Shown here piece after piece: positions 54,660 to 64,000 of a stretch of 64,000 nt of DNA. The stretch's first letter is position 1. Every line of letters begins with the position of its first letter. Source of the stretch: Dugong dugon (taxonomy: Eukaryota > Chordata > Mammalia > Sirenia > Dugongidae); contig CM057482.1 of assembly GCA_030035585.1 (NCBI GenBank), positions 42,699,501 through 42,763,500 on the forward strand, written 5' to 3'. Position numbers and translations under genes: made by a program. Under the pieces are notes generated by a model, which saw nothing but the letters and a program-made list of their open reading frames with translations, had not been told where the DNA came from and ran no database searches.

Positions 54660-55485
54660 TGCTCCACCTTGCTTCCTCTTTCCCAGCTGTCATAGAATAA
54701 AATGCTCACTCATGCCCCCAATGATTTAGTTTTTACCTCCCTCTCCAAATTCATTGCCAATCTCCTTCCCCTTAGCTTCAGTTCAACTAAGTTCTTGCAC
54801 ATTTTCAGGGTCTTAGCTTGTGGGGATCTCCTTCTGGATCTTTTTGTTCCTTGTTTTTCATCCTTCATTGTTGTGGTTGTTAGTTGCTGTCAGGTGGGAT
54901 CCAACTCATGGCAACTCTATGTATAACAGAAAATGTAGCCAGATCCTGCACCATCTTCATAACCGTTGTGGCCATTGTTACACTCTGTCTCATTGAGAGT
55001 TTTCCCTGACCCTCTGCTTTACCAAATATCATGTCCTTCTCCAGCTATCAGTCCTTCCCGATGATGTGTCCAAAGCAAGTGAGTCCAAGTCTCGGACAAT
55101 ATTCTGTGATCTATAAGGTTTTCATTGGCTAATCTTCAGAAGTAGATCGTAGAGCTTTTCTTCCTAGTCTGTCTTAGTCTGTACACTCTGCTGAAACATG
55201 TTCTCCATGGGTGACCTTACTGGTATTTGAAATACAGGTGGCATAGCTTCCAGCATTATAGCAACATGCAAGCCAGCACAGCAGGACAAACTGACAGATG
55301 CAAGGTGGTTCATCCTTCAGGTGCCATGTAAATGTTACCTTTTCTGATACGCCTTCTCTATGACAGTCCATCTCATTAGTGTTTGAGTTTCCTTTCTAGG
55401 GCTTCTCATATGCTGTATACACAAAACACTTTGATCTGCTTCTCCAAGATTCAGCTAGGCATTTATTTTATTTTATTTTTTTGTA
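54660..55485 (+). mobile_element. L2 LINE, split by an RTE-derived element
   Basis: Left: 'cacattttcagggtcttagc' region to 54865. Right: 'atccttcaggtgccatgtaa', 'gccttctctatgacagtcca'. The order fits L2 upstream of its 3' end. Confidence 0.5.
54866..55308 (-). mobile_element. RTE-derived non-autonomous element, long version
   Basis: The plus strand shows the RTE tail in reverse ('gttgttagttgctgtcaggt', 'ctgcaccatcttcataaccg', 'atgtccttctccagctatca') and then the head in reverse ('aggttttcattggctaatct', 'ttcctagtctgtcttagtct', 'tatttgaaatacaggtggca'). The middle coding region is missing, with more tail kept than at 3.4 kb. Confidence 0.72.
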
Positions 55486-55487
55486 CT

Positions 55488-55627
55488 TTGTAACCTCAGC
55501 TTCACGTTAGGATCACCTGAGAAAATTTTACAAACTACCATTGTTTGAAACTATGCACAGATTTCTCTGGAGCGGAGAACGAGTGCCAGCATTTTTAAAT
55601 TAGGTGGCTCTAATGAGCCCTGTGAAG
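55488..55627 (+). mobile_element. MER5-like fragment, left part
   Basis: 'cttcacgttaggatcacctg', 'agaaaattttacaaactacc' and 'ttaggtggctctaatgagcc' follow MER5. The right end ('gtgctgccagagttgaaaat') is at about 56574-56600, so the RTE and SINE landed inside it. Confidence 0.6.
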
Positions 55628-56380
55628 CCCAAGTGAAGAGGACTTGAAGCACTTACTGGTGAAGATCAAAGACCACAGCCTTCAGTATGGATTACATCTC
55701 AATATAAAGAAAACAAAAATCCTCACAACTGGACCAATAAGCAACATCATGATAAACGGAGAAAAGATTGACGTTGTCAAGGATTTCATTTTACTTGGAT
55801 CCACAATCAACACCTATGGAAGCAGCTGTCAGGAAATCAAAAGACACGTTGCACTGGGAAAATCTGCTGCAAAAGACCTCTTTAAAGTGTTGAAAAGCAA
55901 AGATGTCACCTTGAAGACTAAGGTGAACCTGATCCAAGCCATATTATTTTCAACGGCATCATATGCATGCAAAAGCTGGACAATGAATAAGGAAGACTGA
56001 AGAAGAATTGGTGTCTTTAAATTGTGGTGTTGGTGAAGAATACTGAGTATGACATGGACTACCAATAAATCTGTCTTGGAAGAAGTACAACCGGAATGCT
56101 GCTTAGAAGGAAGTCTGATGAGACTACATCTTACATACTTTGGACATGTTGTCAGGAAGGATCAGTCCCTGGAGAAGGACATCATGCCTGGTAAATACAG
56201 GGTCAGTGAAAAAGAGGAAGACCCTCAAAGAGATGGATTGACACAGTGGCTGCAACAATCAGCTCAAGCATAATGATTGTGAGCATGGCGCAGGACCGGG
56301 CAGTGTTTAGTTCTGTGGTGCATAAGGTTGCTATGAGTCGGAACTGACTTGATGGCACCTAAAAACAACAACAACAACAA
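55628..56380 (+). mobile_element. RTE (BovB-like) LINE, 5'-truncated, with AAC-repeat tail
   Basis: Contains the C-terminal part of the RTE polymerase and the 3' tail 'gctatgagtcggaactgact', ending in AAC repeats at about 56363-56380. Shares 56150-56370 with the 23.9-kb copy. Confidence 0.9.
55644..56273 (+). pseudogene. RTE-clade reverse transcriptase C-terminal region (decayed)
   Basis: One frame encodes an RTE-like segment: LNIKKTKILTTGPISN near the start, DFILLGSTINTYG, CQEIKRHVALGKSAAKDL, then YACKSWTMNKED. In-frame TGA codons at 55998-56000 and 56034-56036 fall where related RTE proteins carry arginine, as expected from CGA decay. After these the same frame gives WTTNKSVLEEVQPE. The last 30-odd codons appear to need another frame, which gives WIDTVAA. 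The endonuclease and catalytic part of the RT are not in this copy. Confidence 0.88.
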
Positions 56381-56383
56381 TGA

Positions 56384-56572
56384 GCCCTCCTGGCGCAGCG
56401 GCTAAAAGGTTGGCTGCTAACCAAAAGGTCAGTGGTTCGAAGCCACCAGCTGCTTCACGGGAGAAAGATACAGCTTTGGAAATCCTATGAGGCAGTTCTA
56501 GTCTGTCCTATAGGGTCGCTATGAGTCTGAATTGACTCAGTGGCAACAGGGTTGGTTTTGTTTTGGTTTAGT
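56384..56572 (+). mobile_element. AfroSINE type A, in the tail of the RTE copy
   Basis: 'gagccctcctggcgcagcgg', 'gctgctaaccaaaaggtcag', 'ggcagttctagtctgtccta', 'gtttggttttgttttggttt'-like end. Confidence 0.9.
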
Positions 56573-56605
56573 GTGCTGCCAGAGTTGAAAATTACTGCCT
56601 GACCA

Positions 56606-57971
56606 ATGAATGCGTAGCATCTAAATGATCAGGACAAACCAGATACTGTGCTTTCTAAGTGTTGACATTAACTCCAAGACAGGCAAGAAAGTAGTGACTA
56701 TTTACACAAATTATACACATTTAAGAGCCTTTATTTAGCATTATAAAAGTAATTTTAAATTTTCTATAAAGCGTAACATTAAGAAGCATCAACTATTTTG
56801 CAGCAAATACAGTGCATTGTATTCATTTCTGAGAGTTTATTTTCTTACACGAAGAATTTTATGCATTTTCAAGCACTTGTTTACTTAGAGTTTTAAAAGT
56901 TTTAAGAAGTCTAAAAACGCCTGAACCATATGAGCAAACTCAGAAAAATCATACATGAAATGCTAATGAAAAGTTAGAGTTCAAATAGTCTCTGAGATGG
57001 AAAAGAAATTCTGAGATGAAAATAGATAGAGAATATTGAAAAAATAAATAAAAGGGAAACAATTGGAAATGAGAAGGGGAGGGGAACACTGCTGGAATCA
57101 CCAAGCGAACATACTGGATTTGAATAATGAACACATTGAAATCAACGTAGGCAAGCAAGACATAGGAAATATGAATTACAGCTGGGAGCACTGCCAGATA
57201 TTGGAGGCAAGAGTTAAACTCATCGTATAATACACCAACTGCTGTCCTGTTGGAAAGGTTTCACTCAACCTGTCACCTGAGCCCCCTCTTCCATTATGAG
57301 AGCTGCTCGCAGTGGAGACTAGCTAAGAAACAGGAAGTACATAGGGAAGTATAGCACAACCCAATCATAGTGTCGGCTTCCGTGGGACTGAGATCAAATC
57401 ACCAGCTAGGTCTCAAGAATAAGATCACAGGTCTTATTAAACCTTGAGTATAAGAGCAATGAGTTGGCTAATTGTGTTTTCCATAAAACATATACATAAA
57501 TCTATTATATCCATTAATATTTTATTAATAACTATTGACATCTGTTAGAACACTGCATGCTATGCCAGCTGGAGCTAGTTGGTAATTAATTTTGTTTGTT
57601 TACTTTCTCTTCTTTTCTTTTGGTTTGCTTTGTCCAATAGAGTATATGTTTCCTGAGAGTATAAAGTATAAGCTTCCTGCTTCCCCTGCTAGAGTATAAG
57701 AATCCTAATGTTTTTTATTTCCTGGATGCCAGTGCCATTCGCTACTTCACTTAATACTAATCATGGTGTTAGGCTTTAATTTCTCGTATTGGCCGTATCA
57801 GTCTTAGTCATCATTTTATTTTTAGTTCCGGCTGCATTATCTGGCACATGGTAGATGCTCAGTACTTGTGGGCTATAATATGCCATAATGCCTACACCAT
57901 AAGATACAACTATAGGAGCATCATTAAATTATATTGCAAGTGGGCAAAAAGATGACATGGAGCTGTGAAAA
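56606..57971. other. Unique AT-rich sequence with a short L2-like end
   Basis: Positions 57835-57875 read 'ctggcacatggtagatgctc', an L2/MIR-like end. Otherwise nothing recognised. Confidence 0.4.
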
Positions 57972-58183
57972 ACACAAAACCAAACCAGTTGCTGCTTAGT
58001 AGATTACAGCTCATAGAGACCATATGTGTGTGAGTAGAACTGTGCTCCATAGGGTTTTCAATGTTTGATTTTTCAGAAATAGATCACTAGGCCTTTCTTC
58101 TGAGGAGCCTCTGGATGGAGTTGAACCTCTAACCTTTCTGTTAGTAGCCGAGTACATTATTCGTTGGCAATACCCAGGGACTC
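57972..58183 (-). mobile_element. AfroSINE type B
   Basis: 'aaaaccaaaccagttgctgc', 'agaactgtgctccatagggt', 'ctttctgttagtagccgagt', 'caatacccagggactc'. Confidence 0.87.
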
Positions 58184-58506
58184 TTTACGGAGTTGTGAAA
58201 GAGGGCTCGAATGATCCCAACTGGAAATTATGGGGAAGGCTTTCGGGGTGGTATCTGAAATGGGCCCGGGAGGCTTTCAATTTAGAAGCAAGCTAAGAGC
58301 AAGCGCTGGGTTTCCACCACCGGCACTTCCATGGTTTTCTCTGAAACAGCATCAACAGTCAAGAGCCAGTGCCCTTGTCTCTCCAAACTCTGCTTGAATC
58401 ATTCCTTCTTCCTCTTTGTTTTCACTAAACTCATTCTATCCTGAGGATGCCATGGCCGGAACCTTCTCACATGATAAGTATTTTATTGGTGATTCTCCTT
58501 TCTAAT
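58184..58506. other. Unique sequence
   Basis: No gene or repeat recognised. Confidence 0.35.
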
Positions 58507-58514
58507 TCCAGTCC

Positions 58515-58835
58515 CAGGGGCGGATTATCCAATAGACAAGGTAAGCATGGTACTTACCTTGCTTACCAGACCATCTGTAGTGAACAATTTCACATTTTTT
58601 CCACCACATCAAAGATTCTACTTCTAGATATGGCTGGCATCTGTCTCTCCCCCAACCCCACAGCACCTGTTTTCAAATTGACAATCCCTGACAGGGACAG
58701 ATGACCCAATAAGCAAGGTAAGCTCAGGCTTACTGGCGCTTACCTATTAGTCTGTAGTGAAATTGATAACTACAGATGATCTGGTAAGCAAAGTAAGCAC
58801 CATATTTACCTTGCCTATCAGATAATACGCCCCTG
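58515..58835. mobile_element. hAT-type MITE (321 bp) with inverted terminal repeats and 8-bp TSD
   Basis: Left end CAGGGGCGGATTATC and right end GATAATACGCCCCTG are inverted repeats, with inversion extending about 80 bp inward at roughly 85% identity by eye. Flanks TCCAGTCC (58507-58514) and TCTAGTCC (58836-58843) match 7 of 8 as a target-site duplication. CAGGGGCG-type ends with 8-bp TSDs are hAT features. A third copy of the terminal motif (about 58702-58765, 'caataagcaaggtaagctca') lies in the middle. No transposase ORF is present. Confidence 0.82.
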
Positions 58836-58843
58836 TCTAGTCC

Positions 58844-59180
58844 AATACTTCTACTTTTTTTCTCTGCCTTTCAGAATTATAAAAGAAAATGTCCTAAAGA
58901 CTGACAGCCCCATGAAAACACCTAATGGGTTAATTGTATATATTTGTACTTTCTAATCTCTATTCCCTCACACTCCAGGCACAAGATCGCCCAGTATCCT
59001 ATGAGAACACAGAAAGCATCCTCATTCTGTATGTGCCTAAATAGTCTATGTTCTGCTAGCTGAAATTATCCAAACTTACCTCTTGTCTGACGGGTAAAGG
59101 AGAGAGTCACTCAACAAGGAGAAAGGAGAAAAATGATAATTTAATTAGTAATCTTATCACCATAAGTCTTGAAATACTCC
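58844..59180. other. Unique sequence
   Basis: No gene or repeat recognised. Confidence 0.35.
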
Positions 59181-59189
59181 TCTTGAGGT

Positions 59190-59593
59190 TGTTGTTAGTC
59201 TCCGGGAGTCAGCTCTAATCTTTGACCACCCTGTGTACAACAGAATGAAGTGTTGCCCAGTCCTGCACCATCTTCATGATTTTTGTTGTGCTTGAGTTTG
59301 TTATTGCAGCCACTGTGTACTTCAAGTGCTTTCCAACCTAGGGAGCTCACCTTCTAGCACTTTATCAAACAACACCTGTCTGTCATTTCCTCATTCTGTG
59401 GTGGCTTGTGTGTTGCTATGATGCTGGGAACCATGCCACTGGCATTTCAAATATCAACAAGGTCACCCATGGTGAACAGATTTCAGTGGAGCTTCTAGAC
59501 TAAGACAGACTAGGAAGAAAGGCCTGGTGATTTACTTCTGAAAATTAGCCAATGAAAATCCAATGCATCATAACAAAATATTGTTCAATATTC
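59190..59593 (-). mobile_element. RTE-derived element with 5' inversion (twin-priming type)
   Basis: 59190-59366 is the element's 3' part on the minus strand ('ctgcaccatcttcatgattt', 'gggagctcaccttctagcac' reversed). 59372-59593 is the 5' head on the plus strand ('ggtggcttgtgtgttgctat', 'aattagccaatgaaaatcc', 'caaaatattgttcaat'). The two breakpoints are neighbouring positions in the intact element (compare 3.6 kb). The duplication TCTTGAGG at about 59181-59189 and 59594-59602 flanks the whole. Confidence 0.75.
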
Positions 59594-59867
59594 TTGAGGT
59601 AGTTACTGACTTATCCAAGGACCCTGTGTTCTGCCCATATTGTATTACTGTTTCTTATTTCCTAAAAAATTCTAGTTCCCGTTTGTTAAAGAAATCAAAA
59701 GTGAAAGAAACAAATTAGCTCTAAGTAGGAAGGGCAAAGGAAAATGAATTTGAGCATGCTCAATCTGGGCCCATTAGGGCCCAGGGGGAAAAAAAAGTAT
59801 GTATACATAAACATTGCTGTTTTGTACTATTCTGGCAGTATAAATATCAAGTTATAGAAAACCTATA

Positions 59868-60021
59868 CCTGTTGCCATCAAGTCGATTCCAACTCATAGC
59901 GACTCTACAGGACAGGGTAGAACTGCCCCATAGTGTTTCCAAGGAGCACAGGGTGGTTTTGAACTGCTGACCTTTATGGTTAGCAGCGGTCCCTCTTAAC
60001 CACTATGCCACCAGGGTTTCC
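59868..60021 (-). mobile_element. AfroSINE type A
   Basis: Flanked by the exact 12-mer AGAAAACCTATA (59856-59867 and 60022-60033). Body 'caagtcgattccaactcata', head 'ccactatgccaccagggttt'. Confidence 0.93.
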
Positions 60022-60033
60022 AGAAAACCTATA

Positions 60034-60885
60034 GTTAATTACAAAAAAAGCCTGTCTTTCCCCCTAGTTATGCACACCTCCTTAGGATCATCTGCAGGAA
60101 CAGTGGAGCGAGGGGAGGAAGGTCTCATTTTGGATGCAAATATGTATTGGCTTTGAGAATTATGACTTGGAAGTAGGTGGGATCTACCTAAGCCCTCACA
60201 GAGTGGTAATTCTTCGCCAGTAGAGAAAAGCTTACAGTACAAACAAATATATGTAAACCAGCCTCCCCACATCAAAATAGGATCAGCCTTTTGCCATTTC
60301 CATTTAAAGGGGCCCATGTTTTTGGTCTCTGCTATTTGATTTAGATCTGAAAGGCAATTCTTAGCTTCTACTTGCCCTTTCTCAATCAATCAAAAAGAGT
60401 CATGGAAATAATTGTTAGGCTGGGTGATTATTTTACAAAATAGAAGGTGCTTTCCCTGTCTATTTACTTGCCAGCAACATTCATTACTTGGCTGAATACT
60501 AATCATGGTGTTTAGCCTTTATCACTTGTTTTAAGGCAAAGGGTTAACTGAAGAGGACCCAAGGAAGACTCAGCATTTGCAATGCAAAAGAAACTTTTCA
60601 GAGTGTTAACTAATAAATGCAATCCCAGGGTGGTGGTACCTTGTATTTCAGTTAGAAAAGGAGAAGAGTCTACAACAGCGCCACCTTGAGCTGTGTACTC
60701 CTGGAGGTGCTAAATTAATAGCAAGTCTTCCACTGTTTCTCTTCAGGGTGGGAACTGTTGTACAGCGTGCTCTGAGCAGACAGAGGATCACATTTTATCA
60801 GAATTTGGAAGCTTCACAGGATTTCTTACTACTTTTTTTTTTTTTTCCATTCTCACACTAGCAGAAGTCAGAGCACTGATGCAAC
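60034..60885. other. Unique sequence
   Basis: No gene or repeat recognised. A T run lies at 60832-60846. Confidence 0.35.
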
Positions 60886-63800
60886 GCTTTTTTTATTTTT
60901 TCATTTTTTTTTTTTTTTATTGTACTTCAGGGGAAGGCTTACAGAATAGTTTCTCATGAAACAGTAGTACACATATTGTTTTATAACATTGGTTAACAAC
61001 CCCATAACATGTCAACACTCTCCCTTCTTGACTTTTTTTTTGGTGAAAATACACATAGCTAAAGATACACCATTTCGAAAATTTCTACATGCACAGTTCA
61101 GTGACATTGACTACGCTCTTCCAATTGTGCCATCATTCTCACTTAAGATGAAGGCTTACAGAACAAAATAGTTTCTCATTTAACAGTTACTACAAATGTT
61201 GCCTTATGACAATGGTTAAAATCTCACAACACATCAACAGTATCCTTACTCAACCTTGGGTTCCCTATCACCAGCTTCCTTGTCCCCTTCTGCCTTCTGG
61301 CCCTTGTCACTGAACTCCTGTACCTCGTTAGTCTCATTTGGTTTTACGGGGCTGTCCACTCCCAGGCTGTACGGTGAACCTCGGAGATAACTTCACCACT
61401 GAGATAAAAGGGTGTCTGGGGGCCATACCCTCAGGGTTTCTCTAGTCTCCTTTAGGCCAGTAAATCTGGTCTTTTTTTTGTGAGTTAGAATTATGCTCTA
61501 CATCCTTCTCCAGCTCTGTCCAGAGCCCTCTGTTGTGATCCTGGTCAGAGCAGTTAGTGGTGGTAGCCGGGCACCATCTAGCTGTACTGGACTCAGTCCG
61601 GTGGAGGCCTTGGTAGCTGTGGACAATTAGTCCTTTAGACTAATCTTTTCCTTGTATCCTGTTCTCTTCATTCTCCCTTGCTCCCGAAGGGATGAGACCA
61701 GTGTAATATCTTAGATGGCCGCTCAGAGGCTTTTAAGACCCCAGACACTACTCACCAAGGTAGAATGTAGAGCATTGTCTTTATAAGCTTTGTCATGCCA
61801 ACTGAGCTAGATGTTCCCCGAAACCATGGTCCCCGCAGCCCTCCGCCCAGCGGTTCAGTCCCTCAGGGCTTTTGGATGTGTCTATGGGGCTTCCGTGACC
61901 TTTCCCTGTACAGGATGTGCTAGTTTCCCCTGTATTGTGTATTGTCTCACCCTTTACCCAAGATGTCACTTATCTATTGCCTCTTTAGTATTTCCCACCC
62001 ACCCCTCCCATCCCTGGTAACCAACAAAGATTGTTAGATTTTATGTGGGAACTTTTTCATGAGTTTTTACACTAGAGGTCTCATACAATATTTGTCCTTT
62101 TGTGATTGACTTATTTCACTCAGCATAATGTCCTCCAGTTTCATCCATGTTATGAGATGCTTCACAGATTCATTGTTGTTCTTCCTCGTTGCATAGTACT
62201 CCATTGTGTGTATGTACCATAGTTTGTTTATCCATTCATCTGTTGATGGGCATCTGGTTGTTTCCATCATTTTGCTATTGTGAACAATGCTGCCATGAAC
62301 ATAGGTGTGCATATGTCTATTCGAGTGACGACTCTTATCTCTCTAGGATATATTTATAGGAGTGGGATTGCTGGATCGAATGGTATGTCTATTTCTAGCT
62401 TTCTGAGGAAGCGCCATATCATTTTCCAAAATGGTTGTATCATTTAGCATTCCCACCAGCAGTGCATGAGAGTTCCGATCTCCCTGCAGCCCCTCCAACA
62501 TTTGTTATTTCCAGTGTTTTTGGTTCGTGCCAGTAATGCCGGGGTGAGCTGGTATCTCATTGTGGTTTTCATTTGCATTTCTCTAATGATCGTGAGCACT
62601 TCCTCATGTGTCTGTTGGCCATTTGAATGTCTTCTCTGGTGAAGTGTCTGTTGATTTCCCTTGCCCATTTTTGAATAGGATTATTTGTCTTTTTGTTGTA
62701 GAGGTGTTGGATTTTCTTGCTGATGATGAAGATTAGACCTTTGTCTGACTTGTACTGTCCAAAATTTTTTCCCAGTCTGTAGGTTCTCTTTTTACTCTTT
62801 TGGTGAAGTCTTTTGAAGAGAATAGGTATTTGATTTTTAGAAGATCCCAGTTATCTAGCTTAACTATTGGGGTTTATGCGTTGATGGTTATGGTTTGTAT
62901 CTTGTTAATGCCGTGTATTAAGGCCTGAAGTGTTGGTCCTATTTTGTCTTCTATGAACTTTATAGTTTTAGGCTTTATATTCAGGTCTTTGATCCATTTT
63001 GAAGTAGTTTTTGTATATGGCTTGAGGTATGGGTCCTGTTTCATTTTTTTGCAGATAGATATCCAGTTTTGCCAGCACCATTTGTTCAAAAGACTGTCTT
63101 TTCCCCATTTGATGGATTTTGGGCCCTTGTCAAAGATCAGGGGACCGTAGGTGGATGGATTTACATCTGGGTTCTCAATTCTGTTCCATTGGTCAATGTA
63201 TCTGTCATTGTACCAGTACCAGGCTGTTTTGACTATTGCAGCTGTATAGTAGGTTCTGAAGTCAGGTAGTGTGAGTCCTCCAACTTCATTCTTCTTCTTC
63301 AGTAGTGCTTTACTTATTCGGGGCTTCTTCCCTTTCCATATAAAGTTAAGGATTAGTTTTTCCATCTCTTTGAAGAATGTTGTTGGTATTTGGATTGGGA
63401 TTGCATTGTATTTGTAAATTGCTTTGTGTAGAATTGTCATTTTCACAATGTTGAGTCTACCTATCCTTGAGCATGGTATGTTTTTCCATTTATGTAGATC
63501 CCTTTGGGTTTCATGCAGTAGAGTTTTGTAGTTTTCTTTGTATAGGTCTTTTACATCCCTGGTCAGATTTATTCCCAAGTATTTTAACTTTTTAGGGGCT
63601 ATTGAAAATGGTATTGTTTTCCTGGTTTCTTTTTCATCAGTCTCCTTGTTGGTGTATAGGAATCCAACTGATTTTTGAATGTTTATCTTGTATCCTGCTA
63701 CTCTGCTGAATCTATTACTTCCAGTCGATTTCTCGTGGAGTCTTTAGGGTTTTGTATGTATAGTATCATATCATCTGCAAACAGGGACAGTTTAACTTCT

Positions 63801-64000
63801 TCATTACCAATTTGGATGCCCTTTATTTCTTTTTCTTGCCTTATTGCTCTAGCTAGAACTTTGAGCACAATGTTAAATAGGAGTGGTGATAAAGGGCATC
63901 CTTGTCTTGTTCCTGTTTTCAAGGGGAATGTTTTCAGCCTCTCTCCATTAAGAATGATGTTGGCTGTTGGTTTTGCATAGATGCCTTTTATTATGTTGAG
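60886..64000 (-). mobile_element. Second LINE-1, decayed, 3' part; continues beyond the window
   Basis: Begins with the poly-A (T run, 60886-60920) and the same 3'UTR as the intact copy but with one long module instead of two, then ORF2 up to the position matching about 31080 of the intact copy. Over about 210 bp compared by eye it differs by roughly 6%. The 5' end, 5'UTR and TSD are outside the window. Confidence 0.95.
62067..64000 (-). pseudogene. LINE-1 ORF2 pseudogene, C-terminal part
   Basis: Open stretches 62067-62312, 62444-62668, 62874-63578 and 63698-63922 lie in different frames or are separated by stops, so the protein is broken at several places. The RT FADD box (in 63698-63922) and the cysteine knuckle CWRGC (in 62444-62668) are still readable. 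A frameshift or stop falls near 62668-62874 and near 63578-63700. Compare the intact ORF2 at 29133-32954. It is dead as a gene. Confidence 0.92.

Noticed and set aside
54866-55308. Possible endogenous retrovirus remnant
   Set aside because: Head and tail match the RTE-derived elements instead. No retroviral gag, pol or env was seen anywhere in the window.

Overview
This is mammalian nuclear DNA with no recognisable host gene. It looks like an Afrotherian genome, most likely an elephant or a close relative. The reasons are: (i) about 25 copies of tRNA-headed SINEs whose 3' bodies resemble the tail of an RTE/BovB-like LINE (the AfroSINE type); (ii) RTE fragments and RTE-derived non-autonomous elements; (iii) an intact long LINE-1; (iv) an old background of MIR, L2, MER5 and MaLR repeats shared by all placental mammals. 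Species assignment is inference. I found no exon series, rRNA, CRISPR or bacterial feature. The window reads as intergenic (or deep intronic) DNA.

Layout. 0-10 kb: SINEs, a tRNA-Gly-headed composite SINE, three old antisense L1 fragments, MIR/L2, and an LTR-like block near 9 kb. 10-27.5 kb: mostly unique sequence with scattered SINEs, MIRs and RTE pieces, plus repeat-poor blocks at 20.2-21.0 and 24.8-25.3 kb that look like conserved non-coding elements. 27.6-36.4 kb: a complete, minus-strand, 8.8-kb LINE-1 inserted into a SINE, with an 18-bp target-site duplication, intact ORF1 (349 codons) and ORF2 (1273 codons), a 2-kb 5'UTR built on 266-bp tandem monomers, a 431-bp inter-ORF spacer, and a 3'UTR with a triplicated module. 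36.5-47.7 kb: L2, MIR, two LTR-like blocks, an old plus-strand L1 split by a solo MLT1-type LTR with exact 5-bp TSD, and a possible local duplication. 47.7-51.1 kb: a MER5 fragment, a composite RTE element, then a long repeat-poor block at 49.5-50.6 kb. 51-60 kb: composite SINEs, a duplicated segment split by a SINE cluster holding a tandem tRNA-Val/tRNA-Ile relic, an RTE reverse-transcriptase pseudogene, a 321-bp hAT-type MITE with 8-bp TSD, and an RTE-derived element with a twin-priming-type inversion. 60.9-64 kb: the 3' part of a second, decayed minus-strand LINE-1 that runs out of the window.

How the parts relate. The L1 supplies its own retrotransposition machinery (ORF1p RNA chaperone, ORF2p endonuclease/reverse transcriptase). 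The SINE families share 3' tail sequence with the RTE LINE, suggesting that the RTE enzyme mobilised them. The most interesting points are the intact L1 with its unusual 5'UTR, spacer and 3'UTR, the zero-linker tRNA-Val/Ile relic, the hAT-type palindromic MITE, the inverted RTE derivative, and the repeat-poor blocks with clustered homeodomain-type motifs. All family names were assigned by eye from remembered consensus patterns, without a database search.
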